Shown here piece by piece: positions 33,273-41,113 of a DNA stretch of 64,000 bases. The translations under genes were made by a program, and so were the position numbers. Numbering within the stretch: position 1 is the stretch's first letter; each line of letters starts with the position of its first letter. Source of the DNA: Flavobacterium sp. LC2016-23 (GTDB taxonomy: Bacteria; Bacteroidota; Bacteroidia; Flavobacteriales; Flavobacteriaceae); NCBI RefSeq assembly GCF_009674775.1, contig NZ_WKKE01000004.1, forward strand, positions 1 to 64,000. The letters run 5' to 3'. Below the pieces are notes generated by a model, which did no database searches, was not told the origin of the DNA, and saw only the letters and a program-made list of their open reading frames with translations.

Positions 33273-33994
33273 CCGTATTAAAATGTATAGCAGTAGATGA
33301 TGAGCCATTGGCCTTACGCCTGGTAGAGACTTTTATCGAACAAACCCCATTCCTGCAATTAATAAGCAGCTGCGACAATGCCGTAGAAGCCATGAGCGTC
33401 ATTCGGGAGAAACAGCCTGATCTGGTTTTCCTGGACATTAACATGCCTAACTTAACGGGCATGGAACTTGCCCGGCTTTTACAGGAACAACCGGGAACAA
33501 CGCCAAAAATTGTTTTTACAACCGCTTACAATCATTACGCCATTGAAGGGTACCGGGTAAATGCGGTGGATTACCTTTTAAAACCTTTTAGCTACGAAGA
33601 ATTTTTAAGGGCCGCCAACAAAGTATTGGAATTATGCGAAGAAACTTCCAATCTGCCTAAGGTTATTGACGATGAATTTATTTTCTTAAAAGTGGAATAC
33701 CAATGGATACGGATTAGCCTGAAGGATGTTTTATATATTGAAAGTTTAAAAGACTATGTAAAAGTACATTTGGAAGCGCCGCAAAAAGCCTTATTGTCCC
33801 TCATTTCCTTAAAAGCACTAGAAGAAAAATTACCTGCTTCAAAATTCATGAGAATACACCGCTCCTACATTGCCTCCCTGGATAAAATAAGCGCCATCAG
33901 TAAAAACTCCATCTTTATCGACAAAGCAGAAATAACCGTCGGAGAGCAGTACAAGGAAACCTTTAAAGCAATCGTAGATAAGTGGATAAGATAG
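33269..33994 (+). CDS. LytTR-family response regulator
   Basis: The 241-residue protein has a receiver domain with D10-D11-E12 and phospho-acceptor D56 (VFLDINMP), then a LytTR domain (about 140-241, IRISLKDVLYIESLKDYVKVHL and MRIHRSYIAS). The 4-bp overlap with the kinase gene gives coupled translation. Candidate targets are the divergent efflux genes; LytTR sites are short direct repeats and were not identified with confidence. Confidence 0.94.
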   Translation: MTVLKCIAVDDEPLALRLVETFIEQTPFLQLISSCDNAVEAMSVIREKQPDLVFLDINMPNLTGMELARLLQEQPGTTPKIVFTTAYNHYAIEGYRVNAVDYLLKPFSYEEFLRAANKVLELCEETSNLPKVIDDEFIFLKVEYQWIRISLKDVLYIESLKDYVKVHLEAPQKALLSLISLKALEEKLPASKFMRIHRSYIASLDKISAISKNSIFIDKAEITVGEQYKETFKAIVDKWIR

Positions 33995-34003
33995 TTGTGA
34001 GTT

Positions 34004-34080
34004 GTCAGTCGCAGTGTTCAGTCGAAGTGTTCAGTCGAAGTGTTCAGTCGCAGTCACAGTATTCAGTCACAGTGTTCACT
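34004..34080. repeat. Tandem CAGTCGAAGTGTT-type repeats
   Basis: Imperfect units of AGTCGCAGTGTTC / AGTCGAAGTGTTC / AGTCACAGTATTC, about 14-15 bp each, repeat five to six times. They are followed by CATCTTGCATCTCATAACTC-type low-complexity DNA to about 34165. No gene is visible in this 259-bp gap. Confidence 0.8.
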
Positions 34081-34214
34081 TGGATTTTTCAGTTTTCACT
34101 TCTTGCCTCTTGCATCTTGCATCTCATAACTCATAACCCATAACCCATAACAAACAACTCATAACTCCTAAAAAAATCTCATACCTAAATTAAGTTTAGT
34201 ACGTAAAAAAATGT

Positions 34215-34222
34215 TAAATTTG
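34215..34222 (+). promoter_or_regulatory. -7 promoter element for the sugar dehydrogenase-like gene
   Basis: TAAATTTG matches TAnnTTTG exactly, 31 bp before the ATG. A degenerate TTTA lies upstream at shorter than usual spacing. Confidence 0.5.
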
Positions 34223-34253
34223 GCTACCCACATCACTAAACCTACTAACAATT

Positions 34254-37175
34254 ATGAGAAAAAAATTATGTTTTAGCTTAGAAAATGTACGATTAAAGAC
34301 CACTTTCCTCTATTTTTTCTTTTTATTGATCTCCTGGCAGGGCCACTGTCAGTACATTACTGAAACCCTTGCTCCTACGGCAGTTATTAAGGAAGGGCTT
34401 TCGTTAGAACAATCTTCAGACGGGCGGATTTTTATTGCCGAAAGAGCCGGTATCGTAAAAGTATTCCAGAATAATGCCGTTTCAACTGTTTTTACCGTAA
34501 CCACCGTTACCGACAACGAACAAGGCTTACTGGGACTTACGTTGCACCCGGATTTTGCCACCAACGGTTACATTTATGTCTTTTATGCGATCAACGACGG
34601 AACGGTCATCAGACACCGCATTGAACGTGTTCAGATCGACAATACCAATCAGGTGGTAGCCCGACAGGAAATTCTGTTGCTGGAACCCATTGGCGGCGGT
34701 TTTCACAATGGCGGGGATCTAAAATTCTTTAACGGATTTCTATATGTGACGGTTGGAGACAGCCAGCAAAATACCAATTCTCAGGATTTGGATACCTACA
34801 AAGGAAAAATATTACGTCTAACCGAAAACGGACTTCCGGCTCCCGGAAATCCATTCTACGGAAGCGGTTCCATACAAAAACAAAGCATCTGGGTCTATGG
34901 ATTCCGAAATCCGTGGAGACTTGTTCCCAACGTAAAAGCCAATAAATTATTTGTGCTGGACGTTGGAACTTCCTGGGAAGAAGTAAATGAAATCAGCAAT
35001 CCAACCATCCGCAATTATGCCTGGGGACATCCTCAGGGAGGTGACGGAAAACAAACAGAAACCAATTTATTTACCAACCCTATTTTTACTTACGCAACGG
35101 GAAGTATCGGAAATGCTTTGACCAATGGTCTTTTGTACAATCCGACGACTCCGCGTTATCCGAATCTGGAAGGAAAATTTATCATTAAAGATTTCGTAAG
35201 AAATGCAATCCGTTCTTTCGATCCGAATATTGCAGATCCGGTTTCTACAGAATTTTACAGTGCTCCACAGCAGATGGCACTGGGTATGATGTTAGGAAAT
35301 GACGGCTATATTTATTATTGTGCTTACGGAAACAACGGCTCTTTAATCCGACTGAATTATATTGAAACCGCAGCTCCGACTATCGTCAACCATCCGGTAT
35401 CCAAAACGATAATGGAGACCTATCCTGTTACTTTTAATGTAACAGCCAGCGGTGTTGGATTAAGTTACCAATGGCAATTTAATAATACGGATATTCCAGG
35501 CGCAACGGGGGCGAGTTATACCATCCCGAATGTCACGAATGCCAATGCGGGTGCTTACCGCGTTGTCGTAACCAATACGGCAGGCAATGTAACGAGTAAT
35601 GCCGCTACGCTGACGGTTACTCCGTTTAGCAATGCGCCGACCGTAACACTTGTTTCTCCTTTACCGACCTTAAAATGGAATGCCGATGATATTGTCAATT
35701 TTGCGGCTACAGCAACCGATATAGAAGACGGTGTATTGCCGGCAAGCGCTTTCTCGTGGAGTATGGATTTATTTCATGAAGATATTCCGGGTGCAGGACA
35801 TTCACATCCAGGAGCAAGTCCGCAAGGGGTAGCATCAGGAACTTTTGTAGCGTCCAATCAGGGGGAAAAAACACCGAATGTGTGGTACCGATTCACGGTA
35901 AAAGTAACCGACAGTAATGGCTTAACCGCTTCTGCGTATGTCGATATTTATCCGAATCTTGTGGATGTTACCACCACCAGTTCTCCTGCTTTATTAAATC
36001 TGGAATTCAATCAAAAGCCTATTGTAGCGCCTGCTACCAAAAAAGTGGTTGCCAATGCCAAATTACAAACGCTGAACGCTCCCACACCGCAATATGTGGG
36101 AAACATACGATATGATTTTGATCACTGGAGCCAGGGTGGAACGGTCAATCAGAATTTTCAGGCACCGGCAACAGGAACCATTACCTATACGGCTTTTTAT
36201 ACGGCAACTACTTTAGGCAATGCCCCTTATCTGGGAACCATTGCCCAGATTCCGGGTGTCATCGAAGCCGAAAATTATGATGTAGGCCCAACTGCCTTTC
36301 TGGATACGAATGGCGGTGGAGATACCCCTTACAGACCCGGAGATGGCGTAGGAACTGAAGCCTGTAATGAAGGCGGTTTTAATATTGCGTATGTGGCCAA
36401 AAATGAATGGCTTAAATACACCGCAAAAGTAAATACGACCGGAAATTATGATATTAAATTAAGAATTTCAACTCCGTATGAAAATAGAAAAGTACATCTT
36501 GAAGTTGATGGTGTAAATGCAACCGGAGTGGTTAACATTCCCAATACAACCGGTTTTCAGAACTGGCAGACGGTAACAGTGCCTAATATTCCTTTAACAC
36601 AGGGTGTGCACACCATCACTTTGTTTTTTGATGAAGCGGATATTAACATCAACAAACTTGAATTTACCTTATCCGCAAATGCGACTGCTCCGGTAGCCGA
36701 TTTTGAAGTAAGCAGTTCTATGGGATGTTTAAATACAGCGGTTACTTTTACCTCCGTTTCTATCGGAACAGTAGATACGTACAACTGGAGTTTTGGAGAC
36801 GGTGCGACACCGGCAACCGCAACAGGAGTTGGTCCTCACTCGGTAGTCTATGGTACGGAAGGCGATAAAACTGTTTCCTTAACCGTGACTAATACGACAG
36901 GAAACAATAAAAAAGAAATCACCTATATGGTTCACAATTGCAATCTTGGCGTCGAAGACCCAACTGGGGAATCCAGAAAGATTGTGGTGTATCCGAATCC
37001 TTCAAAAGGAATCTTCCATTTATCAAAAGAATTAGAATGGAGTGTTTACGCTGCATCAGGAGCTAAAATAAAACAAGGTACAGGAACCGTGATTAATATC
37101 TCGGATCAGGCCACCGGAATTTATTTTATTAAAAACAATGAAAGCAGTAAAGCGATATCTATAATGAAGCAATAA
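34254..37175 (+). CDS. Secreted PQQ-dependent sugar dehydrogenase-like protein with Ig, CBM6, PKD and T9SS domains
   Basis: This 973-residue protein has an export signal (hydrophobic residues about 18-33). A soluble glucose dehydrogenase-type beta-propeller follows (about 36-370: LAPTAVIKEGLSLEQSSDGR, GLLGLTLHPDFATNGYIYVF, GGGFHNGGDLKF, VYGFRNPWRL). Then come an Ig-like domain (375-455), further beta domains, a CBM6-like module (about 665-805, with VIEAENYDVG and NEWLKYTAKVN), a PKD domain (815-890, YNWSFGDG) and a T9SS sorting domain (VVYPNPSKGIFHL to the end). It likely oxidises sugars at the cell surface, with PQQ supplied from outside because no biosynthesis genes are present here. Confidence 0.9.
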   Translation: MRKKLCFSLENVRLKTTFLYFFFLLISWQGHCQYITETLAPTAVIKEGLSLEQSSDGRIFIAERAGIVKVFQNNAVSTVFTVTTVTDNEQGLLGLTLHPDFATNGYIYVFYAINDGTVIRHRIERVQIDNTNQVVARQEILLLEPIGGGFHNGGDLKFFNGFLYVTVGDSQQNTNSQDLDTYKGKILRLTENGLPAPGNPFYGSGSIQKQSIWVYGFRNPWRLVPNVKANKLFVLDVGTSWEEVNEISNPTIRNYAWGHPQGGDGKQTETNLFTNPIFTYATGSIGNALTNGLLYNPTTPRYPNLEGKFIIKDFVRNAIRSFDPNIADPVSTEFYSAPQQMALGMMLGNDGYIYYCAYGNNGSLIRLNYIETAAPTIVNHPVSKTIMETYPVTFNVTASGVGLSYQWQFNNTDIPGATGASYTIPNVTNANAGAYRVVVTNTAGNVTSNAATLTVTPFSNAPTVTLVSPLPTLKWNADDIVNFAATATDIEDGVLPASAFSWSMDLFHEDIPGAGHSHPGASPQGVASGTFVASNQGEKTPNVWYRFTVKVTDSNGLTASAYVDIYPNLVDVTTTSSPALLNLEFNQKPIVAPATKKVVANAKLQTLNAPTPQYVGNIRYDFDHWSQGGTVNQNFQAPATGTITYTAFYTATTLGNAPYLGTIAQIPGVIEAENYDVGPTAFLDTNGGGDTPYRPGDGVGTEACNEGGFNIAYVAKNEWLKYTAKVNTTGNYDIKLRISTPYENRKVHLEVDGVNATGVVNIPNTTGFQNWQTVTVPNIPLTQGVHTITLFFDEADININKLEFTLSANATAPVADFEVSSSMGCLNTAVTFTSVSIGTVDTYNWSFGDGATPATATGVGPHSVVYGTEGDKTVSLTVTNTTGNNKKEITYMVHNCNLGVEDPTGESRKIVVYPNPSKGIFHLSKELEWSVYAASGAKIKQGTGTVINISDQATGIYFIKNNESSKAISIMKQ

Positions 37176-37198
37176 ATAAGCTCCGTTTAAGGCACTAA

Positions 37199-37235
37199 AG
37201 GGAGGCATGCGGTAACGTATGCCTCCCTTTTTTTT
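37199..37235 (+). terminator. Intrinsic terminator of the dehydrogenase-like gene
   Basis: GGGAGGCATGC (37200-37210) pairs with GTATGCCTCCC (37217-37227), followed by eight T. Confidence 0.88.
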
Positions 37236-37276
37236 AGATAGATTCTGTTGTCGGAGAGCATTGATGATTAGCGGGT

Positions 37277-37364
37277 GTCATTCCGAGGAACGAAGGAATC
37301 GCATCTAGTATTCGACAACAGCGTGCGTGATTAGCAGTTGTGATTCCTCGTTCCCCGGAATGAC
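37277..37364. repeat. Inverted repeat GTCATTCCGAGGAACGAAGG ... GGAATGAC
   Basis: The left arm (37277-37300) and right arm (37342-37364, GATTCCTCGTTCCCCGGAAT then GAC) are complementary over about 23 bp with few mismatches. It resembles the element at 58363-58493 and dispersed palindromes common in flavobacterial intergenic DNA. Confidence 0.75.
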
Positions 37365-37417
37365 TTGGGTCACTGCGTTTTATTTCTTGCGTTTTACACA
37401 TTGCTTGTCCATACTAT

Positions 37418-37578
37418 TGTGTGAAAACGAAAATAAAAGTTCACTTTCACACACTTTCTGTGTGAAAACTAAAAATAAAATCAACTTTCACACACTTTTT
37501 GTGGGAAAACCAAAATAAAAATTCATTTTCACACAACTTCTGTGGGAAAGTGAAAAATAAAATCAACTTTCCCACAGC
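37418..37578. repeat. Four tandem 41-bp units, each a palindrome
   Basis: Units start at 37418, 37459, 37500 and 37541 with an exact 41-bp period. Each begins TGTG(T/G)GAAA and ends in the complementary TTTC(A/C)CACA, with an A-rich loop of about 15 bp. Unit 4 has perfect 11-bp arms TGTGGGAAAGT / ACTTTCCCACA, while units 1 and 2 use TGTGTGAAA / TTTCACACA. Confidence 0.85.
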
Positions 37579-37580
37579 AA

Positions 37581-37612
37581 TAAAAAAACCAGTCAGGAAA
37601 AACTGACTGGTT
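37581..37612 (-). terminator. Terminator of the TonB-dependent receptor gene
   Basis: AACCAGTCAG (37587-37596) pairs with CTGACTGGTT (37603-37612). Read on the minus strand the stem is followed by seven T. Confidence 0.82.
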
Positions 37613-37691
37613 CACAGAACTTTTATTGTTAAACTGTCTGCCTGTTTCGGGAAGACGCAATAAATCAAAAGGCGTATAAAGAATATTTTTT

Positions 37692-40118
37692 TTAGAATTT
37701 GTACGTTACCCCTACTCTGAAGTTTCTTGGCTGTTCGGTCTGCCAGTAATACGTATTCACGTTTCTTGAAGCGTAATAAGAACCACTGTACAAATATTTG
37801 TCAAGAATATTAAATACATTGGCTGTGAATTTCATTTTTCCGGTTTCATAAGATAAACCTCCGTCCAGTTTGAAATATTCCGGAAGTTTCTGCAATCCTA
37901 CTGCCCAGGAATCTGTTTGTCTTCCGGCAAGGTAAGTTCCTCCTATAGAAGCTCCCAATCCTTTTAATTTGCCGGATACAAGTGTATAATTTAACCATGC
38001 ATTCGCAACATGTTTTGAGAATCCTGTTAAAGCACTTCCTTCAACAATAGATTTTACATTAGATTCTGTTACAATTGCTTCCGTAAAGGCGTAATTCGCA
38101 ATCAGGTTCAGCCCGTCAAGGATTTTACCTCTCACGTCAAACTCAACACCCTGTGCTCTTTTTTGACCCAATACCACTTTCCAAATATCATTTGGTCCGT
38201 TATCAGGATCTCCTGTAAGTTCATTTTCCTTAATGATTCTGTATGCCGAAACGGTAGTACTCCACGATCCGTCAAACCAGTCTTTTTTAATACCAAACTC
38301 AATATTATTACCCGTAAGCGGTTTTATCGCTTCTCCGCTTTTTATAATACCCGATTGCGGTGTAAAAGCCTGATCGTATAATCCGTAAACAGAGGTTGTT
38401 GGCGTGATAGAATAACTAAGTCCTGCACGTGGTGTAATGTGGCTGTCTTCCTGAACATCTCCCCAGCCTGACTGATTGACCCAGGTGTATCTTGCTGCAA
38501 GCGTCAGTCTCAGTTTATTTTCAAAAAAACCAAGTTCATCCTGAATATAACCTGCCGCATATTCTGAAGTAATCCCTCCAAAAGATCTTTCTTTAAGAGG
38601 CTTACTGCGATCAAAATTCGGCAATCCGTTAGACGGTGTTCCGTAATTTGGATTAAAAACATTAAACGGATTATCGTAAGTATCTAAATTATGGGACTGA
38701 TAAAAGTCGGCCAAATATTCTTTGTTTCCTAAATCAACACCCCCTAACATTTTGTGGGTAACTGATCCCGTAGTAAATTTTCCATTGACAAAAATTTGTC
38801 CCAGATACATATTACTTTCAGCATCCCAAATCCCGACACTACGGATAACCTCACCTACTCCAAGTTGTTCATCAGGAATATTATCAGCGTCCAGATAAAC
38901 TGGTCCGGGACCAACAGCTGTGGGCCATGAGCTATACCCTTCCTGCAGGTATTTAAAATAGGATGTTTGTGCCGTTAGTTTCCAGTTGTCATCAAATTTA
39001 TGTTCAAAAGTGAAGTATCCGCTGTGGTCATTCATTTTGGTATCCGGTATACCCGGTTGCGTCATCGTGAAATTTCGTGGCATGGTGGCATATCCGCCGC
39101 CATCAGCACCAAAGACATAATAAGAACCTACTTCAGACATATTCGCATGCTGATAGTTGTACTCCAGTGTAACTTTAGTTTTGTCGTCAATCTGGTACGA
39201 AAGAACCGGAGCAATCACGTAACGGTCATTGTGTTCGAAGGGTCTGTGAGAACCTTTCTTTTGCAAAGCCCCGTTGAATCGGTACAAAAATTTACCTTTT
39301 TTATCCAGTTTTCCATCAAGGTCTATGCTCGCTCTGTAGAAATCATAACTTCCTGCGATTACCGTAGCTTCGCCTTTTGTGATTCCGGTTGGTTTTTTGG
39401 TCACCACATTATAAAGTCCGCTTGGATCTCCGTTCGAAAGCATAAATCCCGCCGGGCCTTTTACAAACTCGATATGGTCGACAAAACTCATATCTTCGGT
39501 AAGAGGACCCCAGAAAGAAGACACTACATTGAAACCATTACGGAACGCCTGAATCTGAGAACCACGCATGGTAATATTGGTATACATATCGCCCCAGTGT
39601 TCGACACGTACGGCACCACTCACATTACGGATCACCCCGTCGCTCATACTGATAATTTGCTGGTCTTTTAAAGTCTGACCGCTTACAATCTGAATGTTTT
39701 GAGGGATTTCAAGAACCGGAGTCTGAAGACGCAACGACAAAGAAGGTTTGTCCTGCTTGTATTTGTTTTTTGTAATGACCACTTCATCCAAATCTTCCTG
39801 ATTTTCTGCAAGTGCGAAATTTTTGGTTGTGGTTTGTTTTGCAGTAACTGTAATATTATCCTCGATTGGATGAATTCCTACTGCGTGAATACTAATCGTA
39901 TACGTAGCAGGTTTGACGTTTTTTATCTCATATTGCCCTTTCTCATTGGTTACGGCATTATGTTTTGTTCCTTTAAGCGTAACAGCAATATTTTCTGCCG
40001 GACTGTTTCCGCTTAAAGTGACTTTTCCGCTTATTTTACCTGTTTCCTGACCCATTATATTTAAGGAAATCAGAAATAACAAACTAAACAGGGCTTTTGT
40101 ACTGGTTGATATATTCAT
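37692..40118 (-). CDS. TonB-dependent siderophore receptor
   Basis: The 808-residue outer-membrane receptor has a signal peptide (1-23, cleaved near NIMGQ), a carboxypeptidase-regulatory-like domain (about 27-110, GKISGKVTLSGNSPAENIAV), a plug (about 120-270, with LRLQTPVLEIPQNIQIVSG, ITMRGSQIQAFRNGF and VKGPAGFMLSNGDPSGLYNVV) and a 22-strand barrel ending RNFRVGVTYKF. The plug motifs are those of FhuE/FpvA-type ferric siderophore receptors. It stands alone, behind a complete promoter overlapped by an AT-rich inverted repeat that may bind Fur. Confidence 0.93.
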   Translation of the reverse strand: MNISTSTKALFSLLFLISLNIMGQETGKISGKVTLSGNSPAENIAVTLKGTKHNAVTNEKGQYEIKNVKPATYTISIHAVGIHPIEDNITVTAKQTTTKNFALAENQEDLDEVVITKNKYKQDKPSLSLRLQTPVLEIPQNIQIVSGQTLKDQQIISMSDGVIRNVSGAVRVEHWGDMYTNITMRGSQIQAFRNGFNVVSSFWGPLTEDMSFVDHIEFVKGPAGFMLSNGDPSGLYNVVTKKPTGITKGEATVIAGSYDFYRASIDLDGKLDKKGKFLYRFNGALQKKGSHRPFEHNDRYVIAPVLSYQIDDKTKVTLEYNYQHANMSEVGSYYVFGADGGGYATMPRNFTMTQPGIPDTKMNDHSGYFTFEHKFDDNWKLTAQTSYFKYLQEGYSSWPTAVGPGPVYLDADNIPDEQLGVGEVIRSVGIWDAESNMYLGQIFVNGKFTTGSVTHKMLGGVDLGNKEYLADFYQSHNLDTYDNPFNVFNPNYGTPSNGLPNFDRSKPLKERSFGGITSEYAAGYIQDELGFFENKLRLTLAARYTWVNQSGWGDVQEDSHITPRAGLSYSITPTTSVYGLYDQAFTPQSGIIKSGEAIKPLTGNNIEFGIKKDWFDGSWSTTVSAYRIIKENELTGDPDNGPNDIWKVVLGQKRAQGVEFDVRGKILDGLNLIANYAFTEAIVTESNVKSIVEGSALTGFSKHVANAWLNYTLVSGKLKGLGASIGGTYLAGRQTDSWAVGLQKLPEYFKLDGGLSYETGKMKFTANVFNILDKYLYSGSYYASRNVNTYYWQTEQPRNFRVGVTYKF

Positions 40119-40143
40119 GTTGGTATGGAGTTTAAATTCATCG

Positions 40144-40205
40144 CAAAAGTAAACTCAAATATCTTTTAATCCAAATTATTTTTAATCATTCTAAATAAAA
40201 ATAAT
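40144..40205 (-). promoter_or_regulatory. Promoter and possible Fur-like operator of the siderophore receptor gene
   Basis: On the minus strand TTTG (complement of 40172-40175) and TACTTTTG (complement of 40144-40151) are 20 bp apart. Touching the -33 element is a perfect 10-bp inverted repeat ATTATTTTTA / TAAAAATAAT (40175-40184 and 40196-40205), with ATCATTCTAAA between the arms. The position suits repression in iron-replete cells; the Fur assignment is inference. Confidence 0.6.
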
Positions 40206-40394
40206 TATTTTATCTAAATTAGTGGTATTAAATTCCACACCCGAAAAAGTTTCCTTTACCTATCTCAATTTTCATACGAATTGGCTATACTGCCATTGAA
40301 GTATAAAATGGTGAATGATTTTAAATACTTTTATCGTTTTTTAAATTTGCCTGAAACGAAAAGAAATTTTCTTCTGATCTTAAAAATTACGATT

Positions 40395-41045
40395 ATGAAA
40401 TTAAAGCACCTTCAAATTCAAACCAGCAATATTCAAAAAACCACTGCATTTTATGAGAATATTTTAGAACTTCCTATTACAGAAAAAAGCAAAAATTCAG
40501 TGACTATTCAGGCCGGAAATTCTGTTTTAGAATTCACTGAAAATCCAGCATTTGACTCTGTCTATCATTTTGCTTTTAATATTCCGGAAAACCAACTGAC
40601 AGAAGCCATTGCATGGTGCCAAAACAAAGTAAGTTTAATTCACATTGAGGATCAAAATGTAATTGCAAATTTTGAAAACTGGAATGCTAATGCCGTTTAT
40701 TTCTACGATAACAGTGGCAATTTATTAGAATTCATTGCCAGACATGATTTACATAATTCCCAAACAGCAAAATTCAGTTCCAAATCAATTCTGAATATCA
40801 GTGAAATCGGAATCGTCACTGAAAATCCGTTGGAATTGGGGAATCAACTAAGACAAGAATATGGATTGGAGTTCTTTAACAAAAATGATAACAGTGAACT
40901 TTTTGCTGCTGTTGGAGACGATGAAGGTCTATTAATTATGGTAAAACCTAATCGAAACTGGTATCCCACCCAAACGCCTTCTAAAAGCAATATAACTGCA
41001 ATTACTATCGAAAACAACGGAGCTGGAACTGAACTGCAATTTTAG
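40395..41045 (+). CDS. VOC (glyoxalase/bleomycin resistance-like) protein
   Basis: The chosen ATG at 40395 gives 216 residues starting MKLKHLQIQTSNIQKTTAFY, the usual VOC opening. A longer frame from 40281 adds an unrelated N-terminus. Two VOC-like halves are visible: LKHLQIQTSNI with VYFYDNSGNLLEFIARHDL (first half, including a metal-ligand Glu) and ISEIGIVTENPLELGNQL in the second. Substrate is unknown. It is divergent from the siderophore receptor and convergent with the protease gene. Confidence 0.8.
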   Translation: MKLKHLQIQTSNIQKTTAFYENILELPITEKSKNSVTIQAGNSVLEFTENPAFDSVYHFAFNIPENQLTEAIAWCQNKVSLIHIEDQNVIANFENWNANAVYFYDNSGNLLEFIARHDLHNSQTAKFSSKSILNISEIGIVTENPLELGNQLRQEYGLEFFNKNDNSELFAAVGDDEGLLIMVKPNRNWYPTQTPSKSNITAITIENNGAGTELQF

Positions 41046-41067
41046 AATTTCACTTACGCTTTATAAC

Positions 41068-41098
41068 AAAAAAAGGCTGCCGTAAATGGCAGCCTTTC
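41068..41098. terminator. Terminator between VOC and protease genes
   Basis: AAAGGCTGCC (41072-41081) pairs with GGCAGCCTTT (41088-41097). The longer T-run is on the minus strand, favouring the protease transcript. Confidence 0.8.
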
Positions 41099-41113
41099 TG
41101 TTTCTGGAAAAAA

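Noticed and set aside
37418..37578. CRISPR array
   Set aside because: The intervals between palindromes are short, A-rich and themselves similar, so there are no unique spacers, and no cas genes are present.
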